Shown here: positions 8,113 to 18,727 of the stretch, piece after piece
How the letters are laid out: each line of letters begins with the position of its first letter
Position numbering within the stretch: the stretch's first letter is position 1
NCBI GenBank assembly: GCA_037962975.1
Contig: CM075669.1
Span: 123,892,501 to 123,956,500 of the forward strand
Source of the DNA: Clitoria ternatea
Taxonomy: Eukaryota > Streptophyta > Magnoliopsida > Fabales > Fabaceae
Reading direction: 5' to 3'
DNA length: 64,000 nucleotides
Translations under genes and position numbers: made by a program
The notes under the pieces: generated by a model
The model's input: the letters and a program-made list of their open reading frames with translations, nothing else
What the model was told of the DNA's origin: nothing
The model's database searches: none

Positions 8113-10122
8113 GCCCGGTTACAACCGACGGGCCAACACCCAGCAAGAACCTAACTCCCTAACACAACGACACCCCCTCTCACCATTCATGTCGGAAGAC
8201 CTAACCCTCCCATGGAGGCCCAGCCACCTTACGGTCAGTCTTATGCACAACAGCATACATTTGTCGGTCCTGATGGCAACCCAGTACCTTTTCCACTTTA
8301 TGGCCTACCACCGGGGTACTACCCCCCGCTCACTAACCAGCAAGACGCCCACGACCAGCAAGCGATGAATCCTCACGCTTCATACCCCACCCAGCCAAAC
8401 ATGCCACCACTCCACCAAACCCAAAACACGCAAGCCCATGGCCCACAAGCCTACCAAACCCAAAACACACAGGCCCATGACCCACAAACCTACCAAACCC
8501 AAAACACACAAGCCCCGATGGCCCAGCCAACCTACAACGCACAAGCCCAAAACACACGAGCCCAGATGATCCAGCCGACTTATGCCGTACAAGCTATGGC
8601 CCAACCCCAAGGACCCTCACCAAATACAGGCCTAATGAACCAGTCCCATGTATTGCCTCCGTTCAACCAGCCACTCGGCTATCCATACGGATACGCAACT
8701 CCTTATATGACCAATCTCCAAGATATAACCCGCATGATGAACCCGGTAGGCGGTCATAGCACGGTCGCAGCTCCCCAAAAGGAAAAGATAGAAATCCTAG
8801 AAGAGCGTTTGAGAATGATGGAAGGCGCCAGAGGTTTCGGACTGATAGATGCTTCTGAACTATGCCTAGTCACAGATGTTGTCCTCCCGCCCAAATTCAA
8901 GATGCCAGACTTTGACAAGTATCGAGGAATGACTTGTCCAAAGAACCATCTCACGATGTACTGTCGAAAGATGGCATCTTACTCTTCTAACGACCAATTG
9001 TTGATTCACTGCTTCCAAGATAGTCTGGCGGGGACCGCTCTTACATGGTATGCTCACCTTGAGCGGAACCATATTCGTTGTTGGAAGGACCTGGCAGATG
9101 CCTTCCTTAGACAATACAAGTATAACATGGATATGGCACCCAACAAGGTTCAGTTACAGAATATGTTAAAAAGGGACAGTGAAACGTTTAAAGAGTATGC
9201 CCAACGCTGGAGAGAGACAGCGGCACAAGTAGACCCCCCATTGTCAGAAAAAGAGATAGTCGCGATGTTTATCGACACGCTCCCATCACCTTTCTACGGC
9301 AAGATGATTGGTAGTGTTTCATCCAACTTCTCTGACATCGTGACTATTGGGGAAAGGGTAGAGAGCGGAATACGAACGGGAAAGATCACTCAGGGCTCAT
9401 ATGGGACAAGCATGACAAGAAAGCCGGCGCCTGGGAGAAGGGATGGAGAAACTAATTCCATCTCTTCTAATCAAAAGACAGCTCCGCCGAGACCATTCGC
9501 CCCTACCATGATTCAAGCTCCCAACCCTTATATGGCCGCTGCTACTTATGGCCCGGCAGCTCATACTCCTCATTTCCGTCTGCCCATGGTAAGAGCGCCA
9601 ACGTCGCAACCCATGCCATACCATCACCCACAACAAATGACTCGACCACCCAATCATAATCAGAACACAAGGAATCCCAATAATGAGCGCACCCCTGTGC
9701 AGTTCGATCTAATTCCTATAACATATACCGAACTTTTTCCAATCCTTGTTCAGAAAGGTGTGGTAGCTTCATCCCCCATGAGGCCATTGCAACCTCCTTA
9801 TCTAAGCGGGTATGACCCAAACGCTCATTGTGATTACCACGCTGGGGCACCGGGGCATTCCATAGAAAATTGACTAGCTTTGAAATATAAAGTGAGAGAT
9901 TTGATCAAAGCCGACTGGATTAGTTTTCAAGAAGGAAGCCCTAACGTGACCATAAATCCCCTGCCTAATCATGGAAGTTCAGAAGTTAATGTCGTGGTGG
10001 CCAATATTGAAGATGGTTTTGATGATAATGCCAATTTGGTGATCGCCTGCCCACCGGGCCAAGAGTTCGGTAATTGGGAGGTTGTCGAACTCCTTACGAT
10101 TGTGAACGATTCACCAAAGTAA
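8113..10122 (+). pseudogene. Ogre/Tat-like gag, 5' truncated, with internal stops
   Basis: The reading frame runs from the junction with the Athila-like LTR. A TAA at 8152 breaks the N-terminal part, and an ATG at 8212 then opens 553 codons. Counting from that ATG, residues 1-190 are Pro/Gln-rich with three 13-residue repeats of the QTQNTQAH type. Residues 222-394 form the retrotransposon gag core characteristic of Ogre, with PPKFKMPDFDKYRG, CPKNHLTMYCRKM, LIHCFQDSLAG, WKDLADAFLRQYKYN and MFIDTLPSPFYGKM. The CDYHAG zinc-knuckle-like region near residue 543 is cut by TGA at 9871, after which the frame continues 82 codons to TAA at 10120. The N-terminal coiled coil usual for Ogre gag is missing, consistent with truncation at about 8110. 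There is no frameshift. Confidence 0.85.
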
Positions 10123-10379
10123 TTTGTCATTGCCTTAAATATCTTGTTTATCCCTCGGCTATGCCTAAGGCTTTGGGACTTTTCATTTAATAAGGGCGAA
10201 AAAAAAACTTGCTTTATCATTCAATTAATAAATGCGTATAAAAAAAAGTTTTTTTCTCATCCCATTATCCTTGCTTTGATTCATTTTCTTTATTTACTTG
10301 TTCCCTTTCCCTCTTTTTATTTTTGCCATAACATACTGAATTGTAGATCCAAAAATGATTCTCTTGAGACTAGTAAAAT

Positions 10380-10665
10380 CACAATTCTGCTTCACGATTT
10401 CAATCACCCAGTCGACTATGCCGACGAAGAAGGTAAGGAAACCTGTGAGCCACCATACTAGTTAACAAGATTGTTAGAACAAGAGGTTAAAGAGTACCCC
10501 TAAGTCAAGGACGCCTGAAGGAATCACGGTGGCAATCTATCAGAAGGCATTAGTATTCTGTTTCAAGACGTGGCAGGAATCTATGTGAATGACAACATGG
10601 CCAAGTCCCGAATTGAACGAAGGTAGGCCGGTCGTTTAAAGAAACTTCAACAGTCATCAACATAG
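10380..10665 (+). pseudogene. Ogre-like pol scraps: PR-RT linker and RT motif
   Basis: In the same frame as gag, 10380-10500 encodes an acidic linker (NHPVDYADEEG, then LTRLLEQEVKEYP) resembling the segment before Ogre RT. Then, with no space for the RT fingers and palm, 10561-10611 gives LFQDVAGIYVNDNMAKS. This corresponds to the RT region around the YVDD catalytic box, with YVND at 10582-10593. Stops occur at 10459, 10501, 10516, 10624 and 10657. Most of protease, RT, RNase H and integrase is deleted. The Asp-to-Asn change at the catalytic box would by itself kill activity. Confidence 0.6.
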
Positions 10666-12117
10666 ATGGGGGGCAAATCGCTGATGCCTATAAATGCAAA
10701 TACAATCAAGGGAGACTTTACAAAAAAAAACAAAAAAAAACAAAACAAAAACAAAACAAAAAAAACAAAAAAACAAAAAAAAATTGAAAAATGAAAAATA
10801 GAGTCAAGCTTGAAGTCCAATGCACATACCAAGCGGGGAAAGCTGGTTACGTCCAGATCCTCGAGCAAGCTGTCATTTTCTGTATAAGGGGAACAAATGT
10901 CGTCAGGCCAAGAACTCGCATTCTTGTCATCATCAACACCTCAACCCTAAAGAGTGCGCCATTCCTCATACCTATGTAGCCAAGGAAATAGTCTGTCAGA
11001 TTGAGTCGTTGCGTCATTAAGGGGATTAAAAAAATAAAAAAAACAAAAAAACAAAAAAAACAAAAAAAACAAAAAAAACAAAAAAAAAGAAGGCAAACAA
11101 AAAGAAATGGAAAATGAAAAAATGAAAAAGAAAAAGAAAATAAAGGCCAAAATGATGATTCAAAAGTAATTCCCTCTCATTGATGCCAAAAGACTCACCA
11201 ATATTTCCTTGGGTACATGGCATAGGAGTGGAGTCTCCTATTTGAAGCGACATCAGTTCCCCAAAGGATCAAACTAAATTTGGAAAGGCTGGGCAGACTC
11301 AACTGGAGTGTAATCAGTTTCAACCTTTTACTGTAAAGGATGTAGCCAAGAATGAACAAGAAGAGAAAAACACATGAAAAGCTCGCTAGGCTGAAAACCT
11401 GAAAGGGCGGCCTAGGCAAAAGTTAGAGCAACACGGTGAGTCGAAAACATGAAAAGGCGGCTCAGGTAAAAATTAGGGTCGAGATTTCGGCAGAGTAACT
11501 AAAGTTCCCAATGCAAAACGTGCAAACTGAGGCATGTGCACCATGGTTAAACTACCCTCTCAAAGGCAAAGTTGAACGATGTACTTGAGGTCGTGACGTG
11601 GGATTAAGGTTCTCACTAGTCTCAGGAATTCACTGGAGGATCCTCGAACCTTCCCTGTTTCTCCTGGCCTTGACTTGTCCTATGTAACTTTATTCCATCC
11701 CATCTATTTTTCCCTTTGTCCATTCTCTGTATTCTGTTTGACATACATGAATAAAATTTATCCTTTTTCGATACGTGTTATGAATTGCATTTGATCTGAT
11801 AAAACATTGTGTTTTTATAAAAATAAAATGAAAGAATGGTGAACATTTAAAGTCGTAAGGGACAAGACGCTCCCACTACTTGACCTCGTCTTAGACAATC
11901 ATCACAAAGACTCAGCCAGGCACGCGCTTCAAAGCTATGATCACCTCTTTGATTCTCCTCTGTCCATGAGTTATCCTAAGGGCCGCGGTTTCACAGGACC
12001 TACCCAGTTTTTGAATGTATCTTTGCACTACTTACCCTTTTTTCTGCAAGTTATTACAACGGACAGTCATGTCGAGCATTGACGCCTCAATCAAGTCCTT
12101 TTCCTCAATGGAACCGC
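10666..12117 (+). other. Ogre-like 3' untranslated region, proximal part
   Basis: This is noncoding. It contains two A-rich blocks of (CAAAAAA)n type at about 10725-10787 and 11033-11092. The GC-richer stretch 10791-11020 has short open frames I cannot assign. Around 11340-11520 it has the 'AAAACCTGAAAGGGCGGCC...GGCAAAAGTTAG' style of text known from Ogre/Tat 3' UTRs. Confidence 0.55.
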
Positions 12118-12490
12118 AGCTGCCAAAACTAGAATCTTTCAAGTCTTCTCTTTAATCGCCAAAGTTGGCACTTCTCAGAACTCCTTCCTCAAGTCGCCAA
12201 AGTTGGCAATTCTCAAAGTCTTCTCCTTAATCGCCAAAGTTGGCACTTCTCAGAACTCCTTCCTTAAATCGCCAAAGCTGGCACCTCTCAAAGTCTTCTC
12301 TTTAATCGCCAAAGTTGGCACTTCTCAGAATTCTTTCCCCAAATCGCCAAAGTTGGCATTTTTCAAAATCTCTTCTTCAACCCCCAAAGTTGATACTCTT
12401 CAGAATCCCTTCCAAATCGCCAAAGTTGGCACCTCTCGAAGTCTTTTCCTCAACTGCCAAAGCTGACACTTTTTCAAACTCCCTTCCAAG
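12118..12490 (+). repeat. ~38-bp tandem array, GCCAAAGTTGGC core
   Basis: About ten degenerate copies of a 37-38 bp unit beginning TCGCCAAAGTTGGC (starts at 12156, 12194, 12231 and so on). Alternate units end in CAGAACTCCTTCC or CAAAGTCTTCTCC, so there is a higher-order ~76-bp period. Each core is a dyad, GCCAA-AG-TTGGC. It lies in the 3' UTR of the Ogre-like element, a region known in plant Tat/Ogre elements to breed tandem repeats. Confidence 0.9.
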
Positions 12491-12789
12491 GATTCTACCT
12501 AATACATTCTGACAGTCAAGCGTATCTCCTTCCCAAGCCCAAGGATAGTTTCCAGCAAAACTTTCCCCCAGTAGAATCACCAAACTCTCCCCAGTGAGCC
12601 TACAATTCAGATCATCTTCTCCCACTAGTAAGAACATTTTCTAATCAGGCTTAGAAGAACTCTCCCCAAAGGGCCCAACATATTTCTCTCAGTAAATCCA
12701 CACATACCAGGTGGACCCCAGATTTTCCCTTCCCAATCAAGGGGCGATGCTCGAGCTATCAATCCTTCTCCAGTGGAACTACACTTCCC

Positions 12790-13185
12790 AAACAAATCAA
12801 ACTGGGGCATCACCCCAGGATCATTTCTTCTCACTCAAGGGGCAGCTCCCTAAGGTTTTGAGACAGATAGTTCAAATTGGGGCATCACCCCAGGTTCCTT
12901 CTCCTTCATCCAAGGAAACAATACCCCGAATCACCAAATTCTTCCTAAAAAACTCAAACTGGGGCATCTCCCCATATTTCTTCTGTTCCAGTCAAGGGGT
13001 AGTTCCCCAAGGTTCCTTCAAATCATCTCAAACTGGGGCATTTCCCCAGATTTCTTCTGTTCCAGTCAAGGGGTAGTTCCCCAAGGTTCCTTCAAATTAT
13101 GTCAAACTGGGGCATCACCCCAGGATCACTCTTTTTCATTCAGGAAGCAATTCCCCAAGAACCTTCAGTCATGTCAAACTGAGGC
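12790..13185 (+). repeat. ~77-bp tandem array with two GC dyads per unit
   Basis: Five or six copies of a unit containing CAAACTGGGGCATCACCCCAG and, about 40 bp later, AAGGGGTAGTTCCCCAAGG. Both are inverted repeats: CTGGGG-CATCA-CCCCAG and GGGG-TAGTT-CCCC. The copies starting near 12952 and 13029 are nearly identical. Later copies decay. Confidence 0.9.
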
Positions 13186-13254
13186 ATCGCCAAGAGCCTT
13201 TAAGTCCAGTGAGTTGATTTGGACGAGACGTCCTGTTAGCTCCTCCAATCTTTG

Positions 13255-13890
13255 CATTTCCATTCGCCTATTCAGGCACCCTTTACTTTCCATTCGCTTA
13301 TTCAGGCACCCTTTACTTTCTAGTCGCCTATTCAGGCACCCTTTACTTTCCAGTTGCCTATTCAGGCACCCTTTACTTTTCATTCGCCTATTCAGGCACC
13401 CTTTACTTTCCATTCGCCTATTCAGGCACCCTTTACTTTCCAGTCGCCTATTCAGGCACCCTTTACTTTTCATTCGCCTATTCAGGCACCCTTTACTTTC
13501 CAGTCGCCTATTCAGGCACCCTTTACTTTTCATGTGCCTATTCAGGCACCCTTTACTTTCCATTCGCCTATTCAGGCACCCTTTACTTTCCGTTCGCCTA
13601 TTAAGGCACCCTTTAATTTCCATTCGCCTATTCAGGCACCCTTTACTTTCCATTTGCCTATTTAGGCACCCTTTACTTTCCGTTCGCCTATACAGGCACC
13701 CTTTACCTTCCGTTCGCCTATTCAGGCACCCTTTACTGTCCAGTCGCCTATGCAGGCACCCTTTACTTTCCAGTCGCCTATTCAGGCCCCCTCTTACCTT
13801 CCAGTCGCCTATTCAGACACCCTTTACTTTCCAATCACCTATTCAGGCACCCTTTACTTTTCCATTCGCCTAACAAGGCAACCTCTACCT
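13255..13890 (+). repeat. 30-bp minisatellite, about 21 copies
   Basis: The unit is CATTCGCCTATTCAGGCACC plus CTTTACTTTC, repeated head to tail with 80-100% identity. Each carries the small dyad GCCT-ATTC-AGGC. Because 30 is a multiple of three, long spurious frames stay open on both strands. There are no unique spacers, so this is not a CRISPR-like arrangement. It is the most homogeneous, hence probably the youngest, of the three arrays. Confidence 0.95.
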
Positions 13891-13965
13891 TCTAGTCTAC
13901 CGGGGGTCAACCCCAATTTTCTCACCTCCTGTTAATTGGAAGACAATTTTTCCCGTTCAATTCAG

Positions 13966-14036
13966 AACACAAAAAACCAAAAAAAAAAACCAAAAAAAAC
14001 AAAAAAAACAAAAAAACAAAAAAAAAACAAAAAAAG
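13966..14036. repeat. A-rich (CAAAAAA)n block
   Basis: This is a third block of A-runs broken by single C or G, like 10725-10787 and 11033-11092. It precedes the polypurine tract by about 180 bp. Confidence 0.85.
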
Positions 14037-14215
14037 AGAGAACAAGGAAAAAAAGAGAGAGCCACAGATATGGAAAAGAGGAAAAGAGGAAAAGGTCACA
14101 ACAACTCGGACGCTATACCTATCGAGAGGTCCCATTTGGTCCCATCGGTGTTTATATCTTTACTTCCTTTTCACTTAAAAAGCACGGAAAGCTTCATGTT
14201 TCTCTTGTGAAAAAG

Positions 14216-14232
14216 AAGTAAAGAGGGGCATC
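14216..14232 (+). other. polypurine tract of the Ogre-like element
   Basis: AAGTAAAGAGGGGCATC directly precedes TGTGAACACC, the LTR start. The GAGGGGCATCTGTGAACACC arrangement is typical of Ogre/Tat 3' LTR junctions. Confidence 0.8.
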
Positions 14233-14269
14233 TGTGAACACCTCTTTCGGTCTGACCCAAATAGAAAGG

Positions 14270-16690
14270 ATTCTGAGAGGACTGGGCTTCATTTTCGAAT
14301 GATCTGCCGAGTAGAATGGCTCAGAATGATGATTTTCGAGTGAAAAATGGTTATTTCCGAGTGAAGAAGGCTATTTCCGAGTGAAAATGCCTGTTACCGA
14401 GTGAAATATCTGAGTCAGCCATTACTGTGTGAAATTCCGACTGGGATGTCTCCGACTGACAGTTTCTGAGTGGACTGCTTCCGAGAGGGTTACTTCCGAA
14501 CAAAGCAAAGACTTCCTTATGTCCGAATGATCATTTCCGAATGACAAGTCTCCGAGTGGGTTCCAAGTGTGAGCTAATTTCGAACGAGAAAAAGGCTCTT
14601 TATTGTCATTTCTGAGTAGAATGACTCGGAATGATCATTTCCGAGTAAGGGGTCTCCGAGTGACACATTGCCGAGTGAATTGTCTCTGGGTGTTTCCGAG
14701 TGAAGGATTCCCGATTGAAACCACATAATGAAAAAGGGGATTGTCTTTGAATGAATACTTACCGATTGGATACATTCCCGACTGAAGCCAGTCTGAATGA
14801 AAATTAAGCCCGAATGAAGACTTCAAGGAAAGCACATCCGAGTGAAAACAAGGCCGACTCTGAATAAATCCGAAAGGAAGACTGTCAATCCAAATTCTGA
14901 TTACTCCTGAATGAACACATCCGAGTGGGAAGCATTGTTGAAGCTGAATTCCAAATTTTGATTGGAAGATAAGACCGACGCCGAGTGAATGAATCCGAAT
15001 GATTGGATGATGAGTGAAATCATTCTGATTGGAAGATAAGACCGACTCCCAAGGTCAGTTCCGAGTGAATATATCTGAGTGAATAATCTCCGACTGAAAC
15101 CCTTCTGATTAAAAACAAAGCTGACTCCGAGCGAATGCATCCGAAGGGCTGATTGTCGACTGGAACCTTTCTGATTGAAAACAAATCCGACTCAGAATGA
15201 TCAAATCCAAGCAGAATAGAGCATTGCCGAGTGGAATACTTCATTGTTGGAGTAGAATCTGAGTGGAAGCTTCCCTATCAAAGCCATTCCGAGTGACAAA
15301 TGGCTGACCTTGAAGAAATATGTCCCTGTTAGGGGTGAATCCGAGTGGTAGCTGTCCGACTACAAACCAATCCGAGTGGAAAAAAGGACTGACCTTGAAT
15401 AAATAGTGCCCAAAGCTATTCTCCGAGTGAAGGGATGCTAAATGAAGACAAAGATCCCCGAGTGAGTTGATTCCGAATGAAGAAACACTCTGTACTCCAA
15501 AAGAACACTTGTTGAATAAGAACAGATCTCCGAGAGGTGCATTCCGAGCGAAGCAAAGCACTGATTTGGAAAGAACACTTCTACCGACCAGATTCTATCA
15601 AGCTCCAAAGTTCTGAGTGAAAAGAAAGACCAACTCTTGAGTGTGTAAGTCCGAATGGGTTGATTGACAGTTGAGGCCAAATTCCGAATGAAAAGCAAGT
15701 CCGATTCCCGAGTGAATACACCGAGTGGTCCGATTGTACATCCCGAGCTGAGTTGAAAGTTCCATTCTAATTGAAGAAACAAGGACGACTCCCGATTGTA
15801 CATCCGAGCGGGTTGATGTACAAATAAAACAATTCTGAGTGAAAGGCAAGGATAATGAATGCGTCCGATTGACTCACTCCCGAGCCATGTATCTGACCAA
15901 AAATTTCTCCGAGTGATTCAATCCAAGTGATATGTTTCCAAGTGAAATTTACTTCAGGATTGAATCAGTCTTAAGTCAAAGGAAGAATGGTGCTAAGATG
16001 CCGAGTAAAATATTTTGAAATACCGACTGAATCAAGCAGAGGAGCCGAATGAATGCTTCAAGCAGAAGCATTGCCGAGCAAAACTCCTCCAATTGAAGCA
16101 ACTCCGATTGAGTACTTCAAACCATGATACTACCAAGCAAATCTGAGCAAACAATCTCCGAGTGAATCACTTAAGCAATTCCGATCGAATGCTTCAAGCA
16201 ATTCTACTTCCGAGCAAACAATCTCCGAGTGAATCACTTAAACAGTTCCGATTGAGTGCTTCTGATTGAAGCAATTCTGATTTAGCAAAGGTCTTTTGCT
16301 CAAACGACTCTGGTTACGCTCGAGCGAGAACCTTGGAGGCCATAATCTCGCTTAAGCGAAGGAGTCTCGCTCAAGCGGGAGGCATAATGTTAGCTGTTGG
16401 AATGTGCTCGCCCAAGCGAGTTTAACACACTCAAGCGTGAATGGGAATCACTCTTCAGTCAACACCGAGTGAACCACTCTTCAGTCAACACCGAGTGAGC
16501 CACTTTTCAGTCAGCACCGAGTCACACTCTTCAGGCGGTTCCGAATGAGTCCTCTCACTCAATTTCCGAGCCATTTTCACCCAATTCCGAGTCAGCTTTC
16601 ACCCAATTCCAAGTCATCCTTTTACCCACTTCTGAGTCACTTTCACCCATTTCTGAATCTTCCTCAGTCAGTTCCGAGTCACTTTTCACT
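14270..16690 (+). repeat. CCGAGTGA word field (forward)
   Basis: Dozens of copies of TCCGAGTGA and one- or two-base variants (CCGAATGA, CCGACTGA, CCGAGTGG) are spaced about 15-30 bp apart over 2.4 kb. No fixed longer period is evident. The word is not itself a palindrome. Confidence 0.9.
16290..16440. repeat. CTCGCTTAAGCGAG-type palindromes in the Ogre-like LTR
   Basis: About six copies of the 12-14 bp palindrome family, such as TCTCGCTTAAGCGAAGG and GCTCGCCCAAGCGAG. They lie within the CCGAGTGA field, 0.6-0.8 kb upstream of the TATA box. The same family is found in LTR copies A and B. Confidence 0.85.
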
Positions 16691-17760
16691 CGGTTCCGAT
16701 TGAATGTTTCACAACAGCCTCATACCGAGCGAAGCTTTCACTCGGTTTTTGTATAAACAGCACCTTTTCCACTCGGTCTCGTGCTTAAAAGGCACCTTTT
16801 CTACTCAGATTATTTCCCACTATGGGTGTATACCGACTGAGGCACTAAACCCGAGTCAGAAGCAGAAAACCGACCCCTACTCCCACTGTTCGCCCGTGCT
16901 GACTTGGATTCCACCACCCAAGTGGATCCAGGAATCCTGGGGGTGGCAGACAGGGGCAGAAGTGGAGAAATTAAAAATCTCCACCAGCCGCTATCCCCCA
17001 CTACCAGGCTGCCTCCACTCAGAATGGAAGCCTGAGCTGGCCTAGCACTCAGCCCATGTCTTCAACCCCTATAAATGCCCCAGCTGAAGAGGCTCAAGGG
17101 GTTGGACTTTCTCTCCCTACAAGAAAATTCTGCCTGAGTTCTCCTTCTCCTCTCTCCCATACCAACCATTACTTCACTCGGTCCAACACCTCTTCACACT
17201 ATATTGTTCTTCCTTCTCCCACACCTCCGTCCTCTCTCTCCCTACACCGTACAGCTCCAACACCATACACCGTCCCTCTCCACACCACACACACCGTACA
17301 ACCCCTCTCTCATCTCCACACCGTCCTCCTACCCATCAACCTCGTCTTCTCCTAAACTCCACACTGTCCAGCCCCTCAAGTCCTCACCAAACAGTCCCTT
17401 CAACCTCCTAAATCCATACCACATCGTCTCAATCTCCTAATTCCTTACCCAGCAGCCCCTCCAGCCTCATAAATCCTTCACACCGTCCAGCACATCATCC
17501 CTTCACACCTCACTGTTCAGTATCCTGTTCTCTCATCACACCGGAGTCCAGCTCTCCTGCTCCATCACTCGGTCTCCCAACTTTCACTCGGTATTTTTAT
17601 TTTTCACTCGGTATTTTCATTTTTTACTCGGTATTTTCATTTTTCACTTGGTTTTCTATTTTTTACTCGATTTTTCCATTTTTACTCGGTTTTCCCTTTT
17701 TCTCACTCGGTTTTCTCTTCTCCCACTCGATTTTCGCTCATTTTTCCCTATCTTTTCTGA
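16690..17760 (-). repeat. ACTCGGT word field (reverse-complement orientation)
   Basis: From about 16690 the word appears as TCACTCGGT, the reverse complement of the upstream field. Copies are dense at 16735-16780 and 17575-17740. A CACACCGTCC/CACACCGTAC-rich stretch at 17230-17520 lies between. Confidence 0.85.
17070..17077 (+). promoter_or_regulatory. TATA box of the Ogre-like LTR
   Basis: CCCCTATAAATGCCCC gives TATAAATG in a GC-rich setting, followed by a pyrimidine/CA-rich leader. Its position between the word arrays and the U5 text fits the U3/R boundary. Confidence 0.65.
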
Positions 17761-18225
17761 ATTTACTGTTTCTCTTTCTCTCTTGTAGCTTCTGCTACCC
17801 TCCATCCTTTGCTTCGTAGTTTTTTAAAAAAAATAATAAAGGGAAATGGATGTTTCATGTGTTTTCTTTCAAATCTAAGTAAAATCAAAAATCAAAAAAA
17901 AAGAAAAAATCATTTTTAGTCAGTGTCGTACGAAAAATACTTCCGTCTACACAACCTCTATAGGATCCGTACACGTGCGAAGAACTTCGTCTTGTATGGG
18001 TTCCTCACCAAAATTATACCCGCCAACATTTTCCCAATCTTTTCCTAAAAGAAAAACACTCAGAACTACGTAACCCTGATTTCTTGATAATTCAAGAATA
18101 CGTAGGAGCAGGACCTCAACTCCTGTCGGGCCCATCTTTCTTGTTTCTTTTTACTGATTTATTTCCTCACTTTCGTGTTTCTTTCATAAATGTTCTTTTT
18201 TTGTCGCTTCCGTGAAAATCAATTT

Positions 18226-18450
18226 AGACGTGACGTCTTGTTGATTTCCCCCTAGTTTTTGTTCAAGCCTCGCCACAATTCATAGGGAAGGGATACTTAG
18301 GACGAGACGTCCTGCTTATCTCTTTCCTATCCCTGTCCCTTTTTTTATTCGAGGATGTCTAATTTAGGCGTGACGTCTTATTAGCATTCTCTTCCCCTCT
18401 CTGTCTCATATCGAAGTCGAGTTTAATTCGGATGAAACGTCCCGTTGACC
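18226..18450 (+). repeat. four degenerate ACGTC-centred repeats in U5
   Basis: Copies read GACGTGACGTCTTGTTGA, GACGAGACGTCCTGCTTA, GGCGTGACGTCTTATTAG and GATGAAACGTCCCGTTGA, spaced 62-75 bp. A fifth copy, GACGAGACGTCCTGTTAG, lies at about 13224 in the 3' UTR just before the 30-bp minisatellite. Confidence 0.75.
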
Positions 18451-18714
18451 TCGCTTCAACATTCTATGTTTGTACGGTTCTTTTACTCCATTCCGTCGTT
18501 TTCAAATAAAAATACAAAAAAAGGGAAGAAACCATGTTTTATTTAAGGCTATTTATATTGCGCTTTCAATCTTGGTACTATTTTTGACAGGCGATGTAGG
18601 GTGCTAATACCTTCCCTACTCGTAATCGACTCCCGAACTTGAATCTCATTTTTTAAACCAGTGCTTTCACTGAACTTAGTATTTTCCCAATGTTTTTCCT
18701 ATGGATAAAAACGT

Positions 18715-18727
18715 TGGTGGCGACTCC
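18715..18727 (+). other. TGGTGGCGACTCC, primer-site-like motif
   Basis: It resembles the tRNA-Arg-type primer-binding site of Ogre elements, but no gag follows. It could equally be conserved U5 text. If it is a primer site, the LTR would end near 18712 instead of 18787. Confidence 0.4.

Noticed and set aside
13174..13873. Long open frames on both strands across the 30-bp repeat
   Set aside because: They exist only because the unit length is a multiple of three and lacks stops. The predicted peptides are repeats of FRHPLLS or KGCLNRR with no other support.
13255..13890. CRISPR-like regular repeat
   Set aside because: Units are contiguous with no unique spacers, and the context is a plant retrotransposon.
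17056..17440. Two short Pro/Ser/Thr/His-rich frames after the Ogre-like TATA box
   Set aside because: They derive from the CACACCGT-rich leader, overlap in different frames, and resemble the low-complexity frames of G2.
17947..18135. 62-codon minus-strand frame in the Ogre-like U5
   Set aside because: It lies antisense to conserved LTR U5 text; a shadow, not a gene.
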